A model generated the notes under the pieces. That model did no database searches. It was not told where the DNA came from and was given only the letters and a program-made list of their open reading frames with translations. A stretch of 64,000 nt of DNA. Origin: Bradysia coprophila. Its lineage: Eukaryota > Arthropoda > Insecta > Diptera > Sciaridae. Positions 1-12,351 of the stretch are shown here, piece after piece; position 1 is the first letter of the stretch; the number at the start of each line of letters is the position of its first letter. The stretch lies in contig NW_023503972.1 in the NCBI RefSeq assembly GCF_014529535.1, positions 620,001 through 684,000 on the forward strand. The letters are read 5' to 3'. The position numbers were made by a program, and so were the translations under genes.

Positions 1-823
1 TTTAAGGAACAAAAAATGTGCTTCGAACAACAACACTCATCGATAGAGTGAGAAAATCGCCAAGTCTGCCGAAAGATTCAATGAAAAATCGCTGCGAAAA
101 TATTCGAAAATTATTTTGAATCGGAAAGGAATTTTTCAATTTTTGTTTTGTTTGAAAACTATCGTCATCAATACCTCGAAGCGATAATGTATGCAATGTT
201 TAAAAAGACTTAACGTACAAATATTTGTTCTCTGTCAAGACATAATTCAATATTTATGTCATTAGTCAATAGGTAATGCTCGTCGTTAATTATTAGTTTC
301 AACGAGTAATGCTCGTAATCAGCTTGTATTTGCATAAATTATGTTAATGCTAATGTCGTCGATAAGTATATACAGAATAAATTGATGATCAACGGTTTGA
401 CTATGAAATCGAGGTTGAATTATATTTATAATTTAGCATTAAAGTTGTGTGGAAAAGGCGTCTTGGGCCATTGTTATTGTGTTCAATAAATTAAGAGTAT
501 AATTTAGCCAAATGAATCAGAAGCTATGTAGGTGGATGTATAATAGATAATAAAAGTAGCAGCGATTTTTCGAAAAAAAATCTTTTTTGGCTTGCAATTA
601 GCAAAGTACATTAAATTCCGGGGAACAAAAAATCTCGGAAAGATTAAAGCGTGAAAGTTTTCAGTTTTGGCATTGGTTGGTTTGTGTGTTTTTTTTCGGA
701 ATTGTTTGTAATAAAGAAAGTTCATTTACACCGCCATGTATTCGTTCGTGTAACACAAGTAGTTGCGTTTATGCATCTCCTACCGTCGTGTAATTGATTT
801 TCGTATTTTATATCACTACGGTT

Positions 824-979
824 TTACACACGCGGAATTCTGAAAACCGACATATTTTCTGTTTTTGTGTTTTACGCGAGTTCTTGATTTCTCCCTTTAA
901 AAATACATGCAAAAATCACAAAACACTGAAAAAACACAAAACTGAAAATATGTCGGTTTTCAGAATTCCGCGAGTGTAA
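824..979. repeat. Foldback/MITE-like hairpin, 156 bp
   Basis: The left arm (from 824, starting TTACAC, then CGCGGAATTCTGAAAACCGA) is repeated in inverted orientation at the right end (to 979). Arms are about 55 bp with few mismatches, around a loop of about 40 bp. There is no coding capacity beyond a chance open frame. It is probably a miniature inverted-repeat transposable element. Confidence 0.8.
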
Positions 980-1140
980 TGGATCTATTTTGTTTTATAG
1001 TGTTCGTGCGTAAATTACACATAACAAAAATGAAAAGTCGAAGTTTGAGCAAAATTATTGTCCTCGGCTTCGCCTCGGATCAATGAAGCTCACACTTCAG
1101 TAGTAAGAAAACATCGTTTCACATTGTTTGTGTGCTTTGT

Positions 1141-1236
1141 AGAGCTTTCGAAAGCTTTGAGCTTCTTTTAGATTCCGTTCAAAAATTGGAATATTTGGGT
1201 GGAATGCGCAAGAAGCTTAAAGCTATCGAAAGCTCT
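1141..1236. repeat. Short inverted repeat, 96 bp
   Basis: AGAGCTTTCGAAAGCTTTGA at 1141 is matched by its inverted copy ending at 1236, in 27-bp arms with 2 mismatches. It is either a foldback remnant or a chance palindrome built on the TTCGAA core; no other function is visible. Confidence 0.5.
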
Positions 1237-2984
1237 TAAAAATCAAATTCACAAATGTTATACGGTGTTTTAATTTAACACGACAGAATATGTAAACTCA
1301 AAGTTTTATCCCTAGTTATGTAAACAACTATTGTAAGAAGACTGAAGCGATTTTTATACACTATAGTGAAACTGAACGGAGAATCGATATTCAGCAGTGG
1401 AAATGGTATAGGGGTACATAACGAAATTCATTCGAAGAATTTATCAGGAAAATGTGTGAACGACATGAACTTAGATTCCTCAAAAATCATTAATCATACA
1501 ATCATTCCACTGACGACTAACGAAAGAACTCAGCAGTACCAAGACGAAACGATGTTTCGTGATTCAATTTAGCTGTGAATAACTTAATGACATGACTAAC
1601 AGTTAGGCTGCAAGACAATGTTATTAGTGGAAGATTTTTTTTTCTTTTTTAATTTCCAAACGCACATATGGTTCTCATAAGTGTTCACACATCGACAAGA
1701 AATTATTCTGTTTTTTTTTATGTTCGAAAATTGTGTGCGTGCTTTGCTCTCACAACTATTTAGGTAGAAATGTGGGTGGTTATGATTTTCAGTTAAAACA
1801 AGAAATGAGCTGAAAATAATAATAATATTTGCAAGGTCAAACGAATTGTGGCTTTTGGTTTGACTTTTTTTTTCGTTTATACATTTTTCTTCATTCGGGT
1901 AATAAGCAATAAAATATGGATATGGGTGGTAACAGCATGCGTCATTGTTTTAATGTTTTTTTTTGTTTTAAGTGAATTGAACTCAACCTTTGAGTGAATT
2001 GATGGAATCGTGGTGTAGAAAACGTTTTTCACTTAAACAGTTAGAATCTCAGGTGTACTAACAACACTGCACATTACAGTGTGTTAACTGCACTCAACGA
2101 TTTGTATGTATAGTTGGAAAATGCTTCACTTCGCTCCATGGTTTTGAGTGAGTTGAGTGAGTACTTGACATAAGGACTTTTAAATCGATGTAGCTGCAAA
2201 ATTAATTACGATAGAAAATAGATGAAAAATACTGGTTTGGGCATGAAATGTTTGTTTCTGAGCAAAATGTGAAGGCTTGAATTAGAAATGAAAGTCTAAT
2301 ATAGTAGGTATGCTGTGATAGTCCAAGTAAACAAACCAACATAGGTAACATTGGATGCTGTGAAAGCAACTCATTGTGATACATTAACATTGTGAACAAA
2401 GCAAACTCCCTTGAACAACAGGCGTCGGAAGGGCAAGTTGCTCACTTGGGAGTTTGCCTTTATCACAAAATTGTTTCTGAATTACTGTATTACGTAGCAA
2501 CATCCAATGTAACCTGTTTCACTGCCAACCACATGCGAAAGATAAATTTCACACAAAATCGATCATTTTCGCAGGTGGCAAGTTGCTGTGTAATGTTCAA
2601 CTTTCGCATGGGACAGGCAGACAGGCTTTTTCTAACCACTAAGTGATTCAGTATTCCCTATTTGTCATTTAATGGCTGACACGTTACCATAATAAGGTCA
2701 AAATCTTCTTCTTTTAGTTAGTCCTGACAATCATGACTAAGACTAACAGTTTCGTCTATGGATCGAAGCACGTGTACTAGATTCCAAGTAAAACGAGCCA
2801 TCAGAACAGTCGGAGCGTTTGCTGCGACTGAGCCCCGTACAAACCCGTAAATCTATTGCGTACGTGACCCTAGGGCGTCTGTCACCCTACTTTGACCGTA
2901 AGCCTATTGCGCCGGTTAATGTAGTTAAAGTAAAATTATTATGAAATGTGTACATCTTAAAAATTGCGCATAGCGCAATTACGA

Positions 2985-3648
2985 AGCCCCGTACGACGTT
3001 CCTTTCAAATGAAACAAAAATTTCAAATCGCCCTAAAATTTTATTTTTTGAAGGGCCTAGTATCGGCCTCAGTCCGAGGACCCAAATTTAAAATTTTTTT
3101 CAACAACATTCTATTCGGCCTTTGATTACCTCCCAAATGAAACAAAAATTACGAAAAACAGGTGAAATTTACTCGAGTTATATGTGAAATACACATAGGG
3201 CCCTAGTAGCATTTCACTTCTAAGGCCCTAACTCACGGTCCACTCACCCGATTTAAAAAAAACTTTTGTTTCCTGGATTGGTATTGACAATACCTATCAT
3301 TTGCCGTGTCATTTACATTTCCATCGTTTATTTTGCCATAAATATCACCAAAAGACCTTAAATCACTTAGGTGGCCCTAACTCCCGAAGGGCCGACCCGA
3401 ATATGCCCATCTTCGAACTTAGCCTCACTATTTCGACTATCTTTCAGGAAAAAAAATTTTTTGAAATCGGATTTGATTTACTCAAGATATCGACGTGACA
3501 GACGGACAGACGGACAGACAAAATTTTTATTGCAGATTCGTCATCTATGAACATAGGCAAACACTTTGCCCTTACCGTCTGCTTCGAATTCCATCAATTA
3601 CACACGGCATCATAATCCTATAAGCCCCTTTGTACTTCGTACGGGGCT
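2985..3648. mobile_element. Non-autonomous TIR element, AGCCCCGTACGA ends
   Basis: The 12-bp sequence AGCCCCGTACGA at 2985-2996 is perfectly inverted at 3637-3648. A second AGCCCCGTAC lies outside at 2831, so the element may extend to 2831 or be nested in a relative. The interior has no credible ORF. It includes tandem ACGGACAG units (about 3497-3520). It is interpreted as a non-autonomous DNA transposon; the superfamily is not assignable by eye. Confidence 0.65.
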
Positions 3649-6600
3649 AAAAATGCATTGATCTCATTTCATAGGGATGCACATTGTGCATTGCACAACA
3701 AGCTCCATCTATTCGAATCTAAGACACACATACGAAAATTGTCGGTTTGACTAGTGGGAAGTCGGAAGTTTGTAGCCGCCTTTCAGCTCGGGCTTTAATC
3801 TACAAAACAACAAATTCCCAAGCATAATCTACTATTATGCAACCTCTGCCCAGGTTCGACCGTGAATGTTCCGACGTTTGCATTGTTATTGAGTCGACTT
3901 GTAAATTATGTCGTCAATGCAATCCCGCTATTAATAACGATCATGGAATCATTTTCATTGCCTCGATGATTGCATTGTAGAACACACATCGACAACTTGT
4001 GTGAAATGTCTCCGATGAGGATCTTAAGATCAATAGAACTTAAAACAACAACCGAACTTTCGTTTGTTTATTATCATGTTGACGCCGATCGAGAAAATTA
4101 TTTATTTTTGTTGTTTCCAATCTAATAGGAAGGAAATGAAAACGAGACACCGTCATGTATACATATAATGTGTTGTGTGTGTGTCGCTTTAGCCGAATTA
4201 AAAATACACACAGCGTATAATCAATGACTATAAAAGATCACCAAAACATATTTATTTACTCGAAATAAAGCCGGTCATAAATTAAGGCATTTAAGCGGTT
4301 CAACTTCCAAAAGTATATTTTTGGATGCGATGATGCAGTTGGGTTAGGGTTTCAGAGAAAATAAAAACACAAAAATCCTATAAAAGTAAATCTCCGAATC
4401 ATGGGATAATTTGGAAAACATTTCACCTTATAATACAATTATACGACAACCAACAGCGACATTAAAAATCCGATTTTCATTTTACATTGAAATCGTTTTG
4501 ATTTCAGTTTTGTGTTTACTTTAGATGCATTTGGGTTCACCAATAAATATCAGAGCGTAAAAGGAATTCAATTAGTAGAGTTACGCAACGTAGTTGGTAT
4601 CACGAGACAGCGTTCAAACACATTTGTTGTTTTTCTTCACAAATTGCTAATAAGCGAAGTTGAATGATTCGAGCACAATTTTTTCTTGAAAATAACAAAA
4701 TCAAATGTCGATTGACCTGCTTATTTACTCGTACATCGGCGGCACTGTTCTTGCCGTCATGAAGTATCAGTTTACACAATAAAAATTAATAGGTTCAATG
4801 TTATGTTATGGATAGCCGCTTTGTAGAAGAAAGGAAAAATATTGTGCGGGTAAAAATGATCTTTTATTAGAGTTCCCATAATGTTATTTAGCGTGATTCT
4901 GTGATGTGATGTGAAGGTCGTTCCGTACAAACAAAATTAACATTTCAAATTGACTTTCATCTATCAAAGGAATTAGACTGTTTGGATGAACGGGTGAAGT
5001 CATGGCATGATCGACGGGTCTGTTACTGGGATAATTGGTGTGACAAACGTAATTGTTGAAGAATTATTCACATACAAAGCTGTATAATTTAGAGTCGAAA
5101 TCGAGAGGAAATCCAGTACATTGGGGCAATTGGTCAGGCGCAGATCCACCAATGTGTGGTCGAGGCGGTCGCCGGGGGTCAGAAGAATATTTTTACATAG
5201 AAAAAAAATTAAAACAAAAGCCGCCTGGGTCAGAAACTGTTTCTCTTCTATCCGCCTGGGTCAGAGCAAAAGCTGGATCCGCCTCTGCAATTGATGACAT
5301 CGCTTCCAAATTCTTTTTTTTTTAAATCGCAACTTTGAAGCGCGTACATTTTTATAGCAAATCTCGAAGATGAAGTGAATGCCGAAGTATGTATATGCCT
5401 GTGGCTTAAGTTAATGACGAGACTTTTTTTTTTAAAAGAATTTCTCTGATGCTAGAAATCGATTTTAGATGCAAAATCAAATGAGAATGTTACTGCTTCT
5501 AACTTTAAACGGATGCTTCGAATTGTGACTGGGCTGAATTGTGCCTACCAAGTTGGTACTTTAGATCTTTAGAGCGGAGAAGAAAATAAGGAAAAGTCGT
5601 TTCGCTTCCACGTTTATGCTCACCATTGTCAGAGCTTGTCATACTAAACAATGATTCCGAGTTTTTTTTTAGCTCACTTCGCTCGCTGTTACAACCATTC
5701 CTTCACACAATTTTTTTTGAGGAAAACAATTGATTCAAATTTTGAATGGTTCGGGACGGTGAATTGGTAAGACGCGGCAGAGGCCAATTGTTATGTAAAA
5801 GAAAAACTTTTCATGTGTTCCCGGGCGCCAAATATTTTTAAGCGCCAAGGGCAATTTCAATATTTGACCGTATGAAGAGGGAGGAACTGTTGTTACCACT
5901 TTTCTATAATTTCAAACCAACTTACTGTAGTGGCATAGCTATACGAACACTAGACCCGTCCTAATTGCAAGTATTACAAAGTTCTTTCACCTAAAAACAG
6001 TTGTCCGATAACGACAAGCCCATCGTAAGTAAACAAGATAACAAACCAAGCGATGAATGGAATGGTTAAATTAGGAACGTACTCTAATTGAAAATGCTTC
6101 CGTCGTTTAGTCGTTTTGTTTGTTATCTAATCGATAAAGAATGAGAAAATATCTAAAATTGGAAAGAAAACAAAAAATTGTTAAAATTATTCCTTTACCA
6201 GCCTTTTTATCCCACTAATCCCATTACTGAGTGTTTCAGATACAAAATTTTCTGAGACAACAAAAAAGACAAAGTTTAGCTGCTTGAATGAGTTTCGAGT
6301 CAAATATTTAAATTCAAATTCAAAATTAATACAAAGAAAAAAAAAAAAAAGATTTCAACAACTGAACCGATCTTCAATGAATATAGATTTAAATCAACTG
6401 AAAATTTCAATAAAACTCGTGAAGAGCACACAATGACCCGTTCCTATTTAGTTTTCAAGTTAAACAAGTCGTTTACAATCGCTATAAATGAAAAGCAAAC
6501 ATTTTAAAATGCAAAAAGATTCATCATCTGCTCATCTCTGCGCAAAATATAGTTCGATTTATGAAATTGGAAATACGTTAAATGCACAGCCCACGTTCTT

Positions 6601-7427
6601 TCTCTAAACCTTACTGCTGACGACCAGATCTCATGCCAAAAATTAAATATTTTGATTAAATTCGGTAAAAATCGCAAAAATCAATAACCGATAGATGTAT
6701 GTTCGCATGGATCAATCGATGCGGTAGAATCATTTGGTTATATATATACATTTCCAGCGTAAAATACAACCGACTGTGTGTAGTATAATATATCATCGGT
6801 TCAGTTGTGCAGCAGGTATATATATAACTATGTTATGAACCGCATAGCCATTTGTTTTGTTGTTGCAAGAAAAACGAGTTTTTTTTCGGTTTGTAAAGAA
6901 ATTTATACAAAACGTGATGAGTCTCGAAATATTTCGTTTCTTTTCAAAAAAATGGATGTAGCTGTATAGCGAATATAATGTGTTTGGACAAAACGAAAAG
7001 AAATTACATTCAAAAGATCCTGAGTGCGACAAAAGATGCACAGAAACGTTTCCAGAGATAAGCAAATTGAGATTCATTACAATTATTCGTTCGTTAACTA
7101 TAATTTGTGTACATCAAAGGTTCTCTGTCATATTATAGTAAGTGAATGGATTATTTATTCGAATTGAATGTGGTAACTTGTGACGCTTATAGTATCAAAC
7201 GAATAACATTTCTTTACGCTCTGCTTGAAAGATAATATTTTATTCTTTGACAATATGAGCATGCAGAATGTGTGTGTACTATACACACATCGGTGGATCG
7301 GTGGAGTCGACGGTATTAAGGTCTTGATAAGTCAGCTATAAATTCTATATAAACAAAAAGTAAAACAAAAACATTCTATCTTCATATTTCCCTCATAATA
7401 ACCTGTAAATGTTATACGTATGTTATA

Positions 7428-8258
7428 GGGTGGGTCGACATTTTACATTTTTATTTTGAGCTCAAGATGGTCCACCGAATCTTTTATGGAACAAATTTCT
7501 TCTCTTAATTGAATAGCTAAACGTAGAAAGGTGACATATCACATTAGCGACAATTTCTAATAACACGAGATTTGAATTTCTTACTGCTAAAGGTACAGGT
7601 AGATCTGTTTGTCATTTCAATTGATAAGATTTTGTAGAGTGTCTGAGATCGAGCTTTCCATTCGGACAATGTAAGACAGTACGTTAAACCGACCGTGACT
7701 TTTCGACGAAAATTTCCTTGAAAAAAGCGATCACTCGAGTACTTCAAGAGTTTTTTTCAAAAAGCTTCCTTGTTTTAGATTCTCTATAAGTTTAGCTATT
7801 CAGGCATACCTCACACGACTATATATGTCACGGGCAATGGTATCCGCAAGGAAAGTCGCTCTTTCGTATTGAAAAGTCATGGTCGGGAAAACTTACTGTC
7901 CGATTAGAGCGAGCATGAAACTAAGCGAGCAAACTCTGTTCCACGTACTATTGGCGTACTATTTCCTTCTATTGGTCCCTAGGAATCAAGAGGCCTCGAT
8001 CTCCAACATGCTAAAGCTATAAAAGCTATAAACTCCAGTCCATAGTAATGGTCTCACCTCATACTTCATACGTGTCACAGTAATCAATTAGTGATGTAAG
8101 GACGCTCATTCTACTATACACAGAAAATTAAAAATGGCTTCTTAGACATGGGAAAAACGAATTGAAAAAAAAGGTTTCTTCCATAAAAGCTTTTCTCTGG
8201 AACATTCTCAGTGCAGCCAGGGGTCAGGTTTTTTTTAATTGTAAAATCCGACCCACCC
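7428..8258. mobile_element. Non-autonomous TIR element flanked by TA
   Basis: The left end reads GGGTGGGTCGACATTTTAC and the right end is its near-perfect inverse (ATTTTAC shared after GGGTGGGTCG). Both ends are bordered by TA (7426-7427 and 8259-8260), as expected from Tc1/mariner-type insertion. The 831-bp interior has only a 67-codon chance ORF, so the element needs a transposase from elsewhere. Confidence 0.75.
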
Positions 8259-9782
8259 TATGTGACCCGTAATGCACTATGACGATGCTATATACAATAA
8301 ATTCAATTTTTCCAAATAAAGAAAGCAAAAAACTAAAATTCATTGTAAGTATACACAACACACAGTGTGATAACATTGAAAGAAACAATTTCTAATCAAA
8401 TTGTTACGAGTTGAATGAATATTTTATGGTGTGCTGCCATAAACTGTGTTTGAACGTTAGCTTTTATCTATTATAACTAATGGATTTGGCACATAATTTT
8501 CGATTTAAATAATTTCTCCCATTGTCGAACCCATTGTAAATAAAACGAAAAAAAAGAGCGCAAACTTCACTATTGATTAAGTTGCAGGTTGTATAAATTT
8601 CTTTAGAATTACTTCAGCGGGAAGTTGTACATTAATTTTCGTAGCGGGTTGTTACAACGAACGATACATTTTGTTTACATTGTTGTGTATTGTATGGCGA
8701 AAAAAAAACTTTTTAGCAAAGATTTAAATTTGATTTAATTTTTTTTTGAATTTATTGGCGATTCTTTGTATGGTTCTCCAAATTTGACTCATACACGCAT
8801 ATCATTATAAAACTGACTTGTCGATCTAGTAAATAGATCTACCGCATATTTGTTTGAAATTGTTTGGAATATATTCGATCAATAAAGAGTGGATTGATGA
8901 AATAATTGTATAAAGTTAAATTAGGCAACGTAACAGGTCTTGAGTAATATTTAACGCACGAGTAGAATTTCAATTGTTAAGCATATTCAATGGGCTGCAT
9001 AAAAGGAAAGCTTTGTTGGTCAGTCTAAAAGAATTTCGATGTTCCTTTCATTAAAAACCTTTTTCAAGTACGTTGATCTTGAACATCAAAAAATGGCATA
9101 AAAATACTCACGAATATTAGACTCGACCTTTGATACAGTGGTTGATGATTTAACAAAAAAATCTACTCAAGTTCTTGAAATTCTAAAATTTTGAGTTAAG
9201 ATTCAAAATTTAAGGAATTATGGTAAATCTCCTTTCAGCATCTACAATGTAGTACATTTACATAAATGATGTGGAAATTAATGAAATGTTAGATTGTCGG
9301 TCGATTCATTTCTTTGTTCCAAAGATCAAATGAAAATTCAAATTCCACAAGTCACTGCCACTGGTTGGGTCGTTCTTCATTCAGAAAGATTATATTTTGA
9401 AAGAAATAACTCGTCTTTCTTGTTATTCTGCAGCGGTAAGTAAAATAATCCGTCCATAGAGTATGACATATGAAAAACGACGACTTACCAAAGGGATCGT
9501 AATATTATGGATAATTAATACCGATTATTTCACACAAACTTCAAAAAATCTAGGACTTCATGGATTCGTAGCACTTGATTAGATTAGAAATTTGCCAGGT
9601 CAAGTGAAGAGAAAGTCAAGATCAGAGATGTGTTGTTCCTTACTTCTTGACCTTACTTAGTCTATCGAGAAAATTTTCTAGCTCTTAAAAAGAATTTACT
9701 AAGACAGCATTTGGTCTTTCTTGGAATGACTTAATCACAAAGAATTTTTAACCATTTCCGGGGATTAGCTATGAAATCGATC

Positions 9783-9981
9783 ATGAACTGGAGACCACCA
9801 ACAACCCGACCTATGGGAAGACCAACAGAACGTTGGACAAATAGCATCAATAGAGCAGTAGGAGCAAATTGGCAGCAAGTGGCAACAGACCGTTCAAAAT
9901 GGAAGGAGGAAGGGGAGGCCTACATCCAGCAGTGGATATACAATGGCTGACAAAGAAGAAGAAGAAGGAGAAGAAGAAGCC
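9783..9981 (+). mobile_element. LINE 3' end: last codons of a reverse-transcriptase ORF plus AAG-rich tail
   Basis: Reading frame 9783-9950 ends in a segment with GRPTERW, then about 20 residues later WKEEGEAYIQQW and a stop. This is the C-terminal signature common to many insect non-LTR retrotransposon ORF2 proteins (Trp-rich, ..EAY.QQW). The stop is followed within about 5 bases by a GAA/AAG repeat to about 9981, typical of a LINE tail. The 5' part is missing, so this is a strongly 5'-truncated, dead copy. It probably lies inside the Unc-76 intron, in the opposite orientation to that gene. Confidence 0.8.
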
Positions 9982-10555
9982 ATGATTTCCTTCTACTGCT
10001 TTTATACGAAGAGAATTCACTTCGTTCCACACATCAGAAAGACTCATAACAACTCTTGATAGGCGTGTTAATTCAGCGAATAATGTGTACCATTGTACCA
10101 TTTCAATTTGAATTAATTAAAACGAAAAAAATGTGAAAGTGTTAACCGTGCAATTAGTCAAGGTAATTCGACATGTCTCTGATTTCGTTGGTTCTGAGCT
10201 TTTGTGAATCCAATTTCTTTAAGTATTTGATTCTCAGAGAGTCACCTTAACTCTTAAAAAATGTTTAGCCGTTTAGCGAGACAGAAAAAAAAACTTACTG
10301 GCACGTTAAGTGTGAAATTTTAGATTTTTTTACGTATAAAAATTCACAGTTAAGTGTGCAGTCTAGAGGGTCTGACTGGCTCAGGGACTACATACAACTC
10401 ATTTGTAAAAAGTCCAAATTGAAAAAAAAAATCACACAAAAGTCCAGAAGGCTCTTTGAGAATCACCCGAAGTCACAGTATAGCCAGTTCAGGCCTGGAA
10501 GTCTGATTTTGTTAACGCTGTAGAAATGGTTAGTCATCTGTTCCTTTTTTATGCC

Positions 10556-10664
10556 GCATCTAGTGTCAGTTGGGAACATGATATTTCTATTGTTAAAACC
10601 GGTTTTAACCGATTTAAGCTGATTTAAACAATAGAAATATCGTATTCCCCATGACACTAGATGC
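10556..10664. repeat. Foldback hairpin, 109 bp
   Basis: GCATCTAGTGTCAGTTGGGA at 10556 and its inverted copy ending at 10664 form 42-bp arms with few mismatches around a loop rich in GATTTAA. It is a MITE-like hairpin with no coding content. Confidence 0.75.
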
Positions 10665-11938
10665 TAATGTGTGTTGGCCTTTGTGGTTAATCAAACTGAT
10701 GAAAGGCTAAAATTTCGGGATTGTCTTGAAAAACGTTGTGTTGACCTGAAGGCGAAAGTAGGAAATTTCATTTTCTCGGGTGATTCATGGCTCTCGCTAC
10801 GCTCTGGTTATAAACAACACCATCGAAATGCAATTTCCAACTTGTATCAATCGCTAGGTGATACTGTTAACTACAGAAGTAACAGATTATATGGATATGT
10901 AGATAATCTACATTGTAGATGGTGACACGCTTGCCGTTTGAAGGTTCATAATAGATTTGTGTAACTGAACAAGTTGAAATAGCAACAGAAATTATGTCAT
11001 GCGTACCGACCAAATTCCTAATACAGAGATCGCCTTCACCCACAAAATTGAACCGAGCAATTTGTTTTCGCTTTTTATTATCAAAATGACATACAAAGTT
11101 TTTAACAACAACAACAACAAAATTCATCACCATACGAGTTACACCATACGGCTAAATTAAATCTATCGTGGCATAATAACGCAAATCATGACCCTATGGA
11201 CTTGTATGTAGACATTATGACTGAAACATTTCATTATTTATTGATCCAAATGAAATGAGTACCGAATCTGCGCATGTGCGACAGAGAAAAAATTGATGTT
11301 ATTCATGCTACATATCCCCATTTATATCCAATTTTTATGACGAACGTTTTTCTTTTCGCAAATTACACAAAAAAAAAGGCAAAGAAAACGACTGACTAGG
11401 AATGATGAGCTATTTTCATGTGAAGGTTATTAAACTGGTTCGTGTAAATATTACAATATTTTCGGACACCATCCAGTTGATCGTTCCAGATGCATATTAT
11501 ACGTTGGAGCTATCCAAATAAACACACGATAATCTATTATAAATTCAAGGTATCCGAGTAACTCGTATGGGCGTCATTCGGTGTGTTATATCAAAATCGA
11601 TAAATGCTCCTGCTTTGTTGTCCATTGAAAAATGTTTGGAAATAATATTTTAACAACAACCGAATCGACAATGAAAAAAAAAAACCGTCAATTTTGTGTC
11701 GGTATAACAATTCAGCCAAATTTAAAATAGCCACAGCAATATATGAGATGGCTTTGAACTTGTAATACAATTTGAGGAAAGTCACGAAACGAAAATGAGA
11801 ATCAGCAAAGCAGAAAATTACGCACTTGTCGAGCATTTTCTTATTATTTATGTATATTGCATATTCTACACCGAAACATCAGTGTGACGATGAGTAATAC
11901 TTTTCCGGACAGAAAAAATTGGAATCTTTTCTACTTAC

Positions 11939-12351
11939 TGGCATTCATTCATTATTTCGTCCTGACTGCGAACCTGTACGGGTGCTAAATCCTCGACCGA
12001 TTGCTCATAATTGCCGAAACATTTTGTTATTTTCTCATCGAATGTGTTCACTAAATCTTCCAAACTGCCCGTAAAACCTTCCGTAAAATTGTCGACATTC
12101 TTCTCTTTGCCGACGATTGTGTTCCGATTTTGTGAATCTTTCTTCAAGCCCATATCAATGTTGATGCAATCTTTCATCGCTTCTTCCAGTAACGTAATCG
12201 GATCATTGTCATTTTCTTTTAAATTTAGATTCAGTGAATCGTTGATAGCGGCTTTTAGCGAATGATTGTTGGACGACTGAAAATCGACCGGTCCCCATTC
12301 GTCCGTTTCCTCGAACTGGGCCAAGGGGGCCTCAAATTTGAGCTCTGCCAT
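11939..12351 (-). CDS. Unc-76: Unc-76 (FEZ family) first coding exon, partial gene
   Basis: This is the first coding exon of the fasciculation and elongation protein zeta family, the kinesin-1 cargo adaptor needed for axonal transport and outgrowth. The start is taken at 12351 because MAELKFEAPLAQFEE matches the insect Unc-76 N-terminus; an upstream in-frame ATG at 12387 is less likely. The exon encodes 137 complete codons of acidic, probably disordered sequence (EETDEWGPVDF, then LLEEAMKDCINID) and the FEZ segment SLEDLVNTFDEKITKCFGNY, followed by APVQVRSQDEIMNE. It ends in phase 2 at a CCA|GTAAGT donor. No later exon is visible, so the rest should lie left of the window after an intron of more than 11.9 kb. 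Identity is from recalled family sequence, not a search. Confidence 0.85.

Larger units (their letters stand above)
1..11938 (-). other. Probable first coding intron of Unc-76; repeats only
   Basis: No convincing coding exon was seen on either strand. Because the Unc-76 first coding exon ends with a good donor at 11938 and no further FEZ-family sequence appears downstream, this stretch is inferred to be intron, with the remaining exons beyond the left edge. It contains hairpins at 824-979, 1141-1236 and 10556-10664, TIR elements at 2985-3648 and 7428-8258, and a LINE 3' end at 9783-9981. The rest is AT-rich DNA in which I see nothing else. Open frames here are short and show no protein-like composition. 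Confidence 0.55.

Noticed and set aside
5053..5325. 90-codon ORF with a repeated CGCCTGGGTCAGA word
   Set aside because: Looks like a chance frame in a degenerate repeat; no splice or family evidence.
10671..11133. Plus and minus ORFs of 84-88 codons
   Set aside because: No protein-like composition, no splice context, next to a foldback element.
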